Origin: Planktosalinus lacus
GTDB taxonomy: Bacteria; Bacteroidota; Bacteroidia; Flavobacteriales; Flavobacteriaceae
Assembly (NCBI RefSeq): GCF_014640155.1
Contig: NZ_BMGK01000009.1
Span: 81,779-145,778 of the forward strand
Length of the DNA stretch: 64,000 nt
Reading direction: 5' to 3'
Positions 33,325-42,303 of this stretch are shown in pieces; position 1 is the stretch's first letter; every line of letters starts with the position of its first letter. Under the pieces are notes generated by a model. That model saw only the letters and a program-made list of their open reading frames with translations. It made no database searches and was not told the DNA's origin. Position numbers and translations under genes: made by a program.

Positions 33325-34710
33325 ATGGCCAAATCTAAACATATACATTTCGAGGTTTCTGAGCGAAAGATCTTGCTGCGTGTATTTGATATAGCTTGTG
33401 TCTTGCTTCTTTTATATGGACTGGGAAAAATTTTTAATTTTGATTATTTTATTATATCAGCAGATACTTGGGAATGGCCATTTGTATTAGCTATCTATAT
33501 TTCAATTTTCGCAACAGTATTTGAAATGTATGACCTTCAAAAGGCTGGTAAAATAGATGTTGTTTTTAAAAATATTGTACTCACCACTTCTTTGACAGTT
33601 TTGTTTTATTTACTAACTCCTTTTTACACCCCTCAATTACCTGGAAACAGATTGCAAATTGTATTTTTTTATTTAGCGATTGTAATAGCACTATTTTTAT
33701 GGCGATTGGCATACATTACATTAATTTCTGCCCCCAGGTTTTATAAGAGAATTTTAATTATTGGAAATGGAAATAATGTTGAGATGATGGCAAACGCTAT
33801 TGAGAAGTCTGATCCAAATTATAAAGTTATTGGGTATATAAACACATCAAAGAATAATGAGATATCTCTAAATATTAAAGAATTTAAGACATTAGATTTA
33901 AACACTATTATTCAAGAAAATTCAATTTCAGAAATTATTATTGCTGGTAATTTTTCTAAAAAATTATCTCTTCCAATCTATTCTAATCTTATCAATTTAC
34001 TCGAAAAGGGTTTTTCAATTAAAGAATACACTCAGGTTTATGAAGACTTAACCCAAAGAGTTCCGGTACATCACGTTGAAAAAGATTTTTACAGATATTT
34101 TCCATTTAGTAGAAGCAATCAAAATAAACTGTATTTGTTTTTTCATCGCTTTATGGATTTAACTATATCTGTAATTGGACTTTCTTTTGGAGTACTCCTT
34201 TTACCTATAATCTTTTTAGGGAATTTACTGGCAAACCGGGGACCGCTTTTATACTTTCAGAATCGTGTGGGTAAATATGGAAAATCATTTTATATCATAA
34301 AATTGAGAAGTATGGTAGAGAACGCTGAAATTGATGGTGCAAAATGGGCAACAGAAGGAGATATTAGAATCACAAAATTTGGTAAATTTTTACGTAAAAC
34401 CAGGATAGATGAAATTCCACAATTTATAAATGTTATTAAAGGAGATATGAGCGTTATTGGTCCACGACCTGAAAGACCTGTTTTTGTTAAAGAGCTTTCA
34501 AATGATATTCCATTTTATGAAATAAGACATATTATTAAGCCCGGGTTAACCGGATGGGCACAGGTTAAAAGTAATTATGCTTCAAGTAAAGAAGATGCCC
34601 TTGAAAAACTGCAATATGATTTGTATTATATTAAAAAAAGGAGTATTTATTTAGACTTAAATATTTTGGTTAAAACCCTGAGCACAATTATTTTCTACAG
34701 AGGTCATTGA
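33325..34710 (+). CDS. WbaP-type polyprenyl glycosylphosphotransferase
   Basis: A 461-residue initiating sugar-phosphate transferase of the long form. Four N-terminal membrane helices (about residues 15-135), a Rossmann-like CoA-binding middle domain (KRILIIGNGNNVEMM) and a fifth helix lead to the catalytic domain. That domain has FYIIKLRSM, LRKTRIDEIPQFINVIKGDM and SVIGPRPERP. It is the second such enzyme in the window, so the cell can start two glycans with possibly different first sugars. It ends the O-antigen ligase/GT4 set. Confidence 0.94.
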   Translation: MAKSKHIHFEVSERKILLRVFDIACVLLLLYGLGKIFNFDYFIISADTWEWPFVLAIYISIFATVFEMYDLQKAGKIDVVFKNIVLTTSLTVLFYLLTPFYTPQLPGNRLQIVFFYLAIVIALFLWRLAYITLISAPRFYKRILIIGNGNNVEMMANAIEKSDPNYKVIGYINTSKNNEISLNIKEFKTLDLNTIIQENSISEIIIAGNFSKKLSLPIYSNLINLLEKGFSIKEYTQVYEDLTQRVPVHHVEKDFYRYFPFSRSNQNKLYLFFHRFMDLTISVIGLSFGVLLLPIIFLGNLLANRGPLLYFQNRVGKYGKSFYIIKLRSMVENAEIDGAKWATEGDIRITKFGKFLRKTRIDEIPQFINVIKGDMSVIGPRPERPVFVKELSNDIPFYEIRHIIKPGLTGWAQVKSNYASSKEDALEKLQYDLYYIKKRSIYLDLNILVKTLSTIIFYRGH

Positions 34711-34884
34711 TTTACAAATCTTTAATAGTTTTTTTGATAAATTTAAATGTTAAAGTCTATTTTATTGAATCTTTTAATAACATTTTTTACTAATTTAGAT
34801 TTTATCAAATTCAAAATTCTTGCCTATTCAACATAGCTACTTTAATTAATTAAATGTCTATTTAATTTTAAACCCATTTATATT

Positions 34885-35082
34885 ATGGCAAGAGCTATGT
34901 TTGACTATACAAAGGCTGTACTTGCAAAAGTTAGTTTTGATGCTAATCTTTTTTGCAGAGAACTCCAAAAAGCCTTAAAGCGTCTATTACCTTATGAAAT
35001 TGAAGAGTTGAAAATTTGGGTGAATTCACTTATTAAGCAAAATCCAGATTTAAATGAGTGTTTGATATATCTAAAGCCTTAA
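34885..35082 (+). CDS. Small conserved hypothetical protein (65 aa)
   Basis: A 65-residue soluble protein without signal peptide, cysteines in motifs or known domain. It appears mainly helical (MARAMFDYTKAVLAKVSF, then LQKALKRLLPYEIEELKIWV). I recall similar small proteins near envelope genes in Flavobacteriaceae but no function. It is preceded by an AT-rich 174-bp spacer in which I find no clear TAnnTTTG box and followed by convergent oxyR. The regular codon structure and typical start make it likely to be real. Confidence 0.65.
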   Translation: MARAMFDYTKAVLAKVSFDANLFCRELQKALKRLLPYEIEELKIWVNSLIKQNPDLNECLIYLKP

Positions 35083-35180
35083 AAGTTATTGCTTCCTAGA
35101 TTGTTATAAACTTCGATGACATTAGGTTAGTTTTAAGTGTTAATAAAATTTATTCCTTTTATATAACTCTTTAGGAAGCT

Positions 35181-36122
35181 TTACTTTTTATTTAAAGGAC
35201 TAATAATTTTTACATCCTGAAATGCAATTGCACCCCTAACAATTCCAGATATTACATTAAAAAGCGCATCTATAATTTGTGGTTTTAATTCACTTTTATG
35301 CTGAATGATACTAACCTCTCTAGCTGGAGAAGGTTCTTTAAAATGGCGTAAATACTTTTTTTCATTATCTTTAATATCTAAGGTATGAAGATAGGGAAGA
35401 AGCGTCATTCCCAACCCTTCATTAGATAATTTTATGAGTGTTTCAAAACTACCGCTTTCAAGTTGAAACTTATCAATATTGTTTATTTTTGAAGCTTTAC
35501 AAAGGTTTATAACCCCATCTCTAAAACAATGTCCATCTTCAAGTAGTAATATATCTTCCAAGTCAAGATCATCAACTGTGATTTCCTTCTTTGAAAACAA
35601 CCTGTGATTTTCTGTGATGTAAGCCACAAAGGGCTCAAAATAAATTACTCGTTCTAAAATGCTTTCATTGGCCAAAGGAGTTGCTGCAATTGCAGCATCG
35701 AGGTTTCCTTCATTTAACTTTTGGATGCATTCCTCTGTATTTAACTCTTCAATTTTTAATTGAACTTTAGGATGTTTTCTTGTAAAAGCTTTTAAAAACA
35801 TGGGTAATAAGGTGGGCATGACAGTTGGTATAATCCCTAATTTAAAATCACCACCTATGTATCCTTTTTGTTGATCAACAATATCTTGCATCCTGTTTGC
35901 TTCATTTACAATTTTTCTTGCCTGTTCAACAATTTGCTGGCCCACAGCTGTGAGTCTTAAGGGCTTGGTAGACCTGTCAAAAACTAGAATGTCGAGCTCA
36001 TCTTCGAGTTTTTGAATTTGCATACTCAAAGTGGGTTGAGTGACGAATGTTTTTTCGGCTGCTTTTGTGAAGTTTTTGTGCTCAGCAACCATTAAGACGT
36101 ATTTTAATTGTGTAATTGTCAT
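35181..36122 (-). CDS. oxyR: Hydrogen-peroxide-sensing transcription regulator OxyR
   Basis: A 313-residue LysR-type regulator. The N-terminal helix-turn-helix is MTITQLKYVLMVAEHKNFTK to about residue 60, followed by the effector domain. The redox cysteines are at positions 199 and 208 within LEDGHCFRDGVINLC, the same numbers as in E. coli OxyR, so peroxide sensing by disulfide formation is expected. No catalase or peroxidase gene is adjacent. A TTGCATT-N9-AATGCAA inverted repeat sits across its start codon and may allow autoregulation. Confidence 0.93.
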   Translation of the reverse strand: MTITQLKYVLMVAEHKNFTKAAEKTFVTQPTLSMQIQKLEDELDILVFDRSTKPLRLTAVGQQIVEQARKIVNEANRMQDIVDQQKGYIGGDFKLGIIPTVMPTLLPMFLKAFTRKHPKVQLKIEELNTEECIQKLNEGNLDAAIAATPLANESILERVIYFEPFVAYITENHRLFSKKEITVDDLDLEDILLLEDGHCFRDGVINLCKASKINNIDKFQLESGSFETLIKLSNEGLGMTLLPYLHTLDIKDNEKKYLRHFKEPSPAREVSIIQHKSELKPQIIDALFNVISGIVRGAIAFQDVKIISPLNKK

Positions 36123-36149
36123 TGCATTTAAATTTCTAATGCAAATGTA
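36122..36149 (-). promoter_or_regulatory. oxyR start region: inverted repeat plus TACATTTG box
   Basis: TTGCATT (36122-36128) and AATGCAA (36138-36144) form a perfect inverted repeat that begins at the oxyR start codon. Its right arm overlaps a minus-strand TACATTTG (36149-36142), a good -7 box giving a leader of about 17 nt. A repressor bound here would block transcription start; OxyR itself is the obvious candidate. Confidence 0.42.
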
Positions 36150-36168
36150 AAAACTTTATAAGAAATAT

Positions 36169-37500
36169 TTATAAAATACCTCTAGATTTGATTTCTAAAT
36201 ACTTATTAATTGTATTAATTGTTAATTTCTGTGGAGGGGTGAGAATTGTTTGAATGCCTTTTTGTTGAAGTGCTTTTGTAATCAATTGTTTATCAGTCAG
36301 AAATTGTCTGGCGAGGGTTTGGTTGTAAATTTCTGAAATAGTATTTGTTGGCTCATTGATTATTTTATTTAATTCGGTATTTTCAAAAAAGATGACAACT
36401 AAAACATGTCTTTTTGCAATGGCTTGTAAATACTTGATTTGCCTTTCAAGCGAAGAAATATGTTCAAAGTTTGTATAAAGCATCAAAAGACTTCTCTGTT
36501 TGATATTGCGCTTTATTGAGGTTTGTAGCAGCCCGAAATCTGAATCTAAAAATTGACTGTCAATATTATATAGGTTTTCTAAAATTGGACTTAACTGTGT
36601 ATATTTAGCTTTTGCCGGAAGCCATTTGTTTATTTTATTCGAAAAATCAATCAAGCCCACTTTATCTCCTTTTTTCAAAGCTATATTTGAAAAAGCTAAT
36701 GCACTGTTTATTGCATAATCAACTAGTTTGAGCTCCTCAAAGGGCATTTTCATCACTCTGCTAGTGTCAATGATGGAATAAACCGATTGCATTTTTTCAT
36801 CTTGATACTGGTTGACCATCAAATTTGATTTTTTGGCAGTCGCATTCCAATTTATTGTCCTCAGGTCATCACCGGTAACATATTCTTTGATTTGTTCAAA
36901 CTCCATTGTATGTCCAATGCGACGAATCTTTTTCAATCCAAAGTGGCTGTATTTACTGTCAATCGCCAAAAAGTTAAACTTTTTCATTTGAATAAATGAC
37001 GGATATACTTTAACTTTTTGGTGCTCATTAAAAGTATATTTACGTTTTAAAAGTCTAATTGGAGAAGCAACAAAGCAATTTAGTTTTCCAAATTCATATT
37101 GACCTCTTTCTACCGGTATTACTTCATAATTAATAGTTTTCTGCAGCTTTCCATTCAATTGTAGTTCTATCAAAAAATTGCGTTTTTGAAACTGGAAAGG
37201 CAATTCATCTATTATTGAAATATGTGTTTTAAATTGGTATATATTATTCAATTTAATTATAACATCATTCAAGTCGCTGTTAGAAAATTTTTCAGGGAGA
37301 ATTCTGCTAACTTTAAATCCATCTTTTTGATAAAGCATGATAAAGTCTAATAGTAAAAATACAATCAGCAAATAGATTAATAACCAAGCTACACCATACA
37401 GTGCAAAAAACCAGTTTGATACTAGAAAAAGCATTGATATGAATGCGATTATAATAAATAAACGGTTGGAGAGGTATATAGATTTAAATGTTGCTATCAT
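36169..37500 (-). CDS. DUF58 domain protein
   Basis: A 443-residue protein with two N-terminal membrane helices (about 12-30 and 36-54) and a DUF58 region; the C-terminal part has a von Willebrand A-like fold. The family motif is EYVTGDDLRTINWNATAKKS, followed by SVYSIIDTSRVMKMP at the MIDAS-like position (a DTS rather than classic DxSxS). It follows the MoxR gene directly (0 bp between) as in many MoxR systems. Thought to take part in MoxR-assisted assembly at the membrane; the target is unknown. Confidence 0.9.
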   Translation of the reverse strand: MIATFKSIYLSNRLFIIIAFISMLFLVSNWFFALYGVAWLLIYLLIVFLLLDFIMLYQKDGFKVSRILPEKFSNSDLNDVIIKLNNIYQFKTHISIIDELPFQFQKRNFLIELQLNGKLQKTINYEVIPVERGQYEFGKLNCFVASPIRLLKRKYTFNEHQKVKVYPSFIQMKKFNFLAIDSKYSHFGLKKIRRIGHTMEFEQIKEYVTGDDLRTINWNATAKKSNLMVNQYQDEKMQSVYSIIDTSRVMKMPFEELKLVDYAINSALAFSNIALKKGDKVGLIDFSNKINKWLPAKAKYTQLSPILENLYNIDSQFLDSDFGLLQTSIKRNIKQRSLLMLYTNFEHISSLERQIKYLQAIAKRHVLVVIFFENTELNKIINEPTNTISEIYNQTLARQFLTDKQLITKALQQKGIQTILTPPQKLTINTINKYLEIKSRGIL

Positions 37501-38499
37501 TTATCTGGGCACTTCTACAGATTTTGAAATCATATCAATCACGTTTTCCGGGGTCATACCTTCCATTTCTCTTTCAGGCGAGAGAATGATGCGGTGTCTC
37601 ATTACCGGCGTCAATGTTTTTTTTATATCATCTGGGGTTACAAAATCACGGCCGTTTATGGCTGCAAAGGCTTTTGAAGCATTCATAATTGCGATTGAGG
37701 CCCGAGGCGAAGCTCCTAAATATAAATGTGGATGATTTCTGGTTTTTTCAACTAATTGGGCGATGTATCCAAACAATTTCTCTTCAATTATAATATCCTG
37801 AACTTGTGATTTAAATTTAGCAAGACTTTCAACAGTTAAAACTGACTCTATTTCGTCCAGAGGCAAATTTAATTTGCGTTGATCGTGAGTTTTTAAAATT
37901 AAAATTTCCTCTTCAAGATTGGGGTAATCAACTTTAATTTTAAATAAAAACCGGTCTAATTGAGCTTCTGGCAGAGCATAGGTTCCTTCTTGTTCTAAAG
38001 GGTTTTGAGTGGCTAAAACCACAAAAGGAAAATCCATCGTAAATTTATTTCCATCAATGGTGATTTGTCTTTCTTCCATCACTTCAAAAAGAGCAGATTG
38101 GGTTTTAGCAGGTGCTCTATTTATTTCATCAATAAGTATTACATTGGAGAAAACAGGGCCTTTTTTAAACTCAAACTCTGATGTTTTTAAATTAAAAATT
38201 GAAGTTCCCAACACATCACTCGGCATTAAATCTGGTGTGAATTGTATTCTGCTAAAATTTGTCTTTATAGCTTTAGCAAAAAGTTTTGCAGTGATTGTTT
38301 TTGCAATTCCCGGTACACCTTCAATAAGAACGTGGCCGTTAGCCAACAGGTTTACAATTAAAAGTTCAATAAAATCATCTTGTCCCACAATAATTTTATT
38401 GAGTTGAGCTTTGATGGCTTCTACGGCAGCTTTCAGTTCACTTAAGTCTATTCTATTGTCAAAATGTAAATTATCGTTTGAATTTTCAGGGTTTTCCAT
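37501..38499 (-). CDS. MoxR family AAA+ ATPase
   Basis: A 332-residue AAA+ ATPase of the MoxR group, chaperone-like enzymes that activate or assemble partner proteins. Walker A is GVPGIAKT (61-68), Walker B LIDEIN (121-126), sensor 1 lies in VLATQNPLEQEGTY, and the C-terminal lid contains GASPRASIAIM. Its start overlaps the DUF4350 gene by 14 nt and its stop abuts DUF58. It is the ATPase core of the six-gene minus-strand cluster at 36-42 kb. Confidence 0.94.
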   Translation of the reverse strand: MENPENSNDNLHFDNRIDLSELKAAVEAIKAQLNKIIVGQDDFIELLIVNLLANGHVLIEGVPGIAKTITAKLFAKAIKTNFSRIQFTPDLMPSDVLGTSIFNLKTSEFEFKKGPVFSNVILIDEINRAPAKTQSALFEVMEERQITIDGNKFTMDFPFVVLATQNPLEQEGTYALPEAQLDRFLFKIKVDYPNLEEEILILKTHDQRKLNLPLDEIESVLTVESLAKFKSQVQDIIIEEKLFGYIAQLVEKTRNHPHLYLGASPRASIAIMNASKAFAAINGRDFVTPDDIKKTLTPVMRHRIILSPEREMEGMTPENVIDMISKSVEVPR

Positions 38500-39706
38500 C
38501 TCTATTAATTTTTAATTGGGTGATTTTTTCGTGAAACGAAATTAATTCTTTATCTGTAATTTGTTCTTTGTTTTGAAGCTGCCTCAGTTCGTTTAATAAG
38601 CTCTTTATTTCCTCTTTTGGAGTATTTGTTTTTATGGCAAGTTCTTCAATAAAACGGCTGTCAGCTTCATTAGTCTCTAATCTTAATTGAACTCTTACGT
38701 AATCAAAAAGCTGTCTGATGAGTTTGTTTAAAATTGCTTTATTGTCTTTTTTATCAAAATAAATTCCTGCAATGGTTTGAGTGTATTCGAGGGTTTTGTT
38801 TTTTATAGGATTGATTACAGGAATGACCCGTTGTTTTCTTTTCCCTTCAAAAAGTATATACAATAAAGCTCCAAAAAGAATCAGATAATATGCCCATTTT
38901 AAGCTTTTATTATTAAAAATAACTTTGAGAGGAGACGTATTTATTCTTTTTCCGGTTTTGTAATAATTATCCCAATAAATTGTACTTTCATTGTTAATGT
39001 AGGATAAAACATTTTCAGTGAAAATATGGTTTTCTTGCTCTAATAAGAAAAAATTTGTAAATATTTCCGGTTGGTTATAAAGATAAAGCTCGCCTTCACC
39101 AAAAGGTATTTTTAAAAAATTTACTTTACGACTCTCTTTTTTTATTTCCTTTTCAAAAGCTTGGGAAAATCCTAAAACCACTTGTGAGCTGGTATCAATT
39201 TCTTCAAAATAAGGGATTGTAAAACTCTTGTTTATATGAAATGATTTATCAGGATTAAGATGTTTGTTTACAAGTGTTAGTAGGGGTTGAGTTTCAAATT
39301 TATCAAAAAGATAAATATTATTAATTTCTAAATTCAATGTATCGAGCAAAAAATTACTATAGTTTTTTGAAGCCAAAAAAAGAGTATTTCCTTTGGCTGT
39401 CCAAGCAAATAATTCTTTTGCTTCTTCTTCATCAAAAATGACAGTGTTGTTTATGAAAACATAAGTGCCTTGAGTTTCAGGATTTGAATTTATAAATTGA
39501 AATGGAGGCTCGTTGACTTCGATAAAACTTTCTGAAAATTTGCTCTTCAGGTTTTCATGTAAAATATATGTACCCAGAGGTATTTTATCTTCTTTCGAAT
39601 AGGAAGGAAACCAACTAACAGGTAATGGTTTTGTTGCTTCAAGGTATACCAAAAAGCCTAGGAGTATTAATAATACTGTAAATAGTAATTTTTGAGGCTT
39701 ACCCAT
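38486..39706 (-). CDS. DUF4350 domain membrane protein
   Basis: A 406-residue protein with an N-terminal membrane anchor (KLLFTVLLILLGFLVYLE), an extracytoplasmic DUF4350 domain (about 40-255) that resembles a glutamine-amidotransferase-like fold, a second helix near residue 275 (WAYYLILFGALLYILFEG) and a cytoplasmic helical tail. It overlaps MoxR by 14 nt and DUF4129 by 8 nt, so the genes are tightly coupled. Co-occurrence with MoxR/DUF58 is well known; biochemical role is not. Confidence 0.87.
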   Translation of the reverse strand: MGKPQKLLFTVLLILLGFLVYLEATKPLPVSWFPSYSKEDKIPLGTYILHENLKSKFSESFIEVNEPPFQFINSNPETQGTYVFINNTVIFDEEEAKELFAWTAKGNTLFLASKNYSNFLLDTLNLEINNIYLFDKFETQPLLTLVNKHLNPDKSFHINKSFTIPYFEEIDTSSQVVLGFSQAFEKEIKKESRKVNFLKIPFGEGELYLYNQPEIFTNFFLLEQENHIFTENVLSYINNESTIYWDNYYKTGKRINTSPLKVIFNNKSLKWAYYLILFGALLYILFEGKRKQRVIPVINPIKNKTLEYTQTIAGIYFDKKDNKAILNKLIRQLFDYVRVQLRLETNEADSRFIEELAIKTNTPKEEIKSLLNELRQLQNKEQITDKELISFHEKITQLKINRDGKP

Positions 39707-40457
39707 CTTTTTTTGAAATTAAATTATCTAATTCAACAAATTGGGCTTGGGCTTTTGAAAAGTCACTGTTTGAAACGGCAAAGTTTCCATACCAAATATA
39801 TTCATACAAAAAGGTAACCTTTAAAAAATGAGATTTTAATTGCTTATTATTGATTTCAGATATATAATCCGAATTTGTTTTATCAAATTGGTATTCAATG
39901 ATTTCTGACTCATCTAAACCTTTTATTACCTTTAAATAATAGTACCTAATTGCCAATCGATAATCCTGGTTAGTTAACGCATCATCAACCAATTTATCGA
40001 TATTTTTTGACCTTATTATTTTTTCTTCATTTGAATATAAAATTTCTGGTTGAGTTTTACTTTTAAAGAAACCCACACCTGGATTCAATCTGTAGAATAG
40101 CCAAATGATAAAAATCAGTACTCCAATGATGATTAAATAGGGGAGCACTTTAAATAAGAAAACTATAAATGAATTGGATTCATAATCTCCAAAAATCCAT
40201 CGCCAAAATTGATTCCAGGTTTTGTGAATCCACGTTTTAAATTGTGACCACCAGTTTTCTTCTACTTCTTTATCTGAATAGTCAAAACGTGAGTCTTTTG
40301 AATAATTTTTTAAAAGTTCTCTATCAAGTTTTAAAGGAGAAAGGGTTGAGTCTTGGTCATATAAAAGAGATTGGGATTCTCTAGCTTCCTGAGAATTTGA
40401 CTGTGCATAGCCACACCATATAAAACTTAAAAAAAAGAATAGTAAAGTGGCTTTCAT
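39699..40457 (-). CDS. DUF4129 domain membrane protein
   Basis: A 252-residue protein with a signal peptide (ending near GYAQS), a short tryptophan-rich external segment (NWWSQFKTWIHKTWNQFWRW), one membrane helix (about 103-123) and a cytoplasmic DUF4129 domain containing ALTNQDYRLAIRYYYLKVI. Part of the MoxR cluster, lying 7 bp downstream of the multipass membrane gene. Function unknown; by context part of a membrane-bound MoxR-dependent complex. Confidence 0.87.
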   Translation of the reverse strand: MKATLLFFFLSFIWCGYAQSNSQEARESQSLLYDQDSTLSPLKLDRELLKNYSKDSRFDYSDKEVEENWWSQFKTWIHKTWNQFWRWIFGDYESNSFIVFLFKVLPYLIIIGVLIFIIWLFYRLNPGVGFFKSKTQPEILYSNEEKIIRSKNIDKLVDDALTNQDYRLAIRYYYLKVIKGLDESEIIEYQFDKTNSDYISEINNKQLKSHFLKVTFLYEYIWYGNFAVSNSDFSKAQAQFVELDNLISKKDG

Positions 40458-40464
40458 AAATAGT

Positions 40465-41319
40465 TTAACTTTCTCCCAATTGATTTATAGACTCCAAAGT
40501 ACCTGTGAAGTTTTTCTTTTCATTTAAATTGAAATAAATGAAAGCAATTGCAATTATAACAATTGTAAATAAAAGGTATTGGGCGAGCATTGCAATAACA
40601 TCAAGAGTAATTGAAAACCAATCAATCATAGCGAAAGGGTCTGCAGATATTTCTTCACTCATTAAAAATCCTTTTGAAAAATAATATATTAGTTGTGGAA
40701 CCTGAAAAATAAAAGTGATTAAATAATACAGTAAATAAATCACGATGAAGGTAGCAAAAGTAATCCACCATTCATCCTTGATTAATTTAAAACTATTGCT
40801 AATAGCTAAACCAATGTCATTTCGTTCAAAAACAAAAATTGGATAAGCCATTGCAAGGCAAACTCCAAGATAAATTCCTGGTATTACACAAAAAATTATA
40901 CCGGCTGCAGTGATAATTCCGATTAATAAATTTAACCCTATCATTAAGAAAAAATGAGATTTTGCATAGGAAGAAACATCATCTGGATTTACAGAACCAT
41001 CAGTTTGGATATATGATTTAATATACCCGAGCACGGTTCCATATATTAAAGCATAGAAAGCCATTGCAGAAATTAACAATAAGAATACAGATAAAATTGT
41101 ATTGGTTCCCAGCGTTTCAGAAACTATAATTTTTTCAATATCCCCCAATGTTGTTTGCATATAGTATACATAGCTTCCAATCATGGCCAGTAGTGCAGGT
41201 CCGGTGATTTTTAAAATGAGTGAGAAGAGTGTTTTTCCTTCCACTCTAATGAATTTAAAAATATCGGTGATAATTGCACCAATTTCGCGTTGTTGCTTAA
41301 AGTTGATTACTTCTTTCAT
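40465..41319 (-). CDS. Multipass membrane protein of the MoxR cluster
   Basis: A 284-residue protein with about six membrane helices and no catalytic motif. The pattern resembles the DUF4013 / glycerophosphodiesterase-membrane-domain type, including the FCVIPGIYLGVCLAMAYPIF stretch typical of these proteins. The start overlaps the SpoIIM-like gene by 23 nt. Position between SpoIIM-like and DUF4129 genes suggests a structural or scaffold role in the same complex. I cannot assign it to a characterised protein. Confidence 0.8.
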   Translation of the reverse strand: MKEVINFKQQREIGAIITDIFKFIRVEGKTLFSLILKITGPALLAMIGSYVYYMQTTLGDIEKIIVSETLGTNTILSVFLLLISAMAFYALIYGTVLGYIKSYIQTDGSVNPDDVSSYAKSHFFLMIGLNLLIGIITAAGIIFCVIPGIYLGVCLAMAYPIFVFERNDIGLAISNSFKLIKDEWWITFATFIVIYLLYYLITFIFQVPQLIYYFSKGFLMSEEISADPFAMIDWFSITLDVIAMLAQYLLFTIVIIAIAFIYFNLNEKKNFTGTLESINQLGES

Positions 41320-42268
41320 GGAGTTTATTTAATTTTATTGGATAAAAAATATAGTAATACAATATCAAATACAATGAGCCTCCAATTATAAGGATGGAAA
41401 GCCAGTTTGGCATTTCAGTTTGCCTGGTAACAAAGCCTTCCAGAAAACCAGCGATAATAAAAAAGGGAATTGTGCTCATAAGAATTTTCAATCCGGCTTT
41501 TGCACCTTTAATAAACGATTGAAGCCTGGTAAATGTCCCGGGGAAAAGAATGCTGTTACCTAAAACAAGACCAGCAGCACCAGCAACTATAATAACAGAA
41601 ATTTCGATAGTTCCGTGTATCCAGATAGTCCTTACAGACTCCCAAAATACCCCTTGTTCATAAAAAAAATATTGAAAAGAACCCAGCATAATTCCGTTTC
41701 TCATTAATACGAAAAGAGTTCCTAGACTTAAAAATATTCCAAAAACAAAAGCATTGAGTGCTACTCTGATGTTATTTATAGTAATGCCTAAAAACATTTC
41801 CATTTGCCCCATTTTTTTATAAACAGCCATAGGGTCCCCTTTTTCAATGTTGCTCAAAGTCATATTAACGTAACCATCACCCAAGATTAATCTGACAAAA
41901 TCACCATCGGTAGCCGCAGAGTAAGCACCAATCAGACTAAAAAGAAAGAAAGTCAAAAATGAAACCAGTAAATGCTTTTGATATTTGTAGAAAAACAACG
42001 GAAATTCTTTGGTATAAAAAGTTATCAAACGATTTCTTGACTCCTTTTTACTCTTGTAAATTTTTTGATGTGCCAGTATGGAAAGATTATTTAAATATTT
42101 TAATGTGTTGCTTTGTGGATAAAACGTTTGAGCAAAACTTAAATGATCTGTAACCTCAATATACAAGGCGCTTAGTTCGTCTGGAGAAATTTGAAGATTA
42201 TTCTTTAGAACACTTTCAAATCTTAACCATTTGTCTTTATTTTGTTTTATAAAAGCTGCTTCACGCAT
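41297..42268 (-). CDS. SpoIIM-like (stage II sporulation protein M family) membrane protein
   Basis: A 323-residue protein with a cytoplasmic N-terminal part (MREAAFIKQNKDKW to about 100) and five or six membrane helices. The family core includes NNIRVALNAFVFGIFLSLGT and the IHGTIEISVIIVAGAAGLVLG segment (HGxxE motif). This organism has no reason to sporulate; SpoIIM-like genes with RDD and MoxR partners are widespread in Bacteroidota. It is the first gene of the minus-strand cluster and diverges from the RDD gene across 35 bp. Confidence 0.9.
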   Translation of the reverse strand: MREAAFIKQNKDKWLRFESVLKNNLQISPDELSALYIEVTDHLSFAQTFYPQSNTLKYLNNLSILAHQKIYKSKKESRNRLITFYTKEFPLFFYKYQKHLLVSFLTFFLFSLIGAYSAATDGDFVRLILGDGYVNMTLSNIEKGDPMAVYKKMGQMEMFLGITINNIRVALNAFVFGIFLSLGTLFVLMRNGIMLGSFQYFFYEQGVFWESVRTIWIHGTIEISVIIVAGAAGLVLGNSILFPGTFTRLQSFIKGAKAGLKILMSTIPFFIIAGFLEGFVTRQTEMPNWLSILIIGGSLYLILYYYIFYPIKLNKLHERSNQL

Positions 42269-42303
42269 CTACTGGATTTTGCTTGTCCAAAGAAACATAT
42301 TAA

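Noticed and set aside
38009..38407. 132-codon plus-strand frame opposite moxR
   Set aside because: It covers the conserved MoxR ATPase core in antisense and has no family resemblance.
41297..42268. Evidence of sporulation because of a SpoIIM-like gene
   Set aside because: The family is widespread in non-sporulating Bacteroidota in MoxR clusters, and no other sporulation gene is present.
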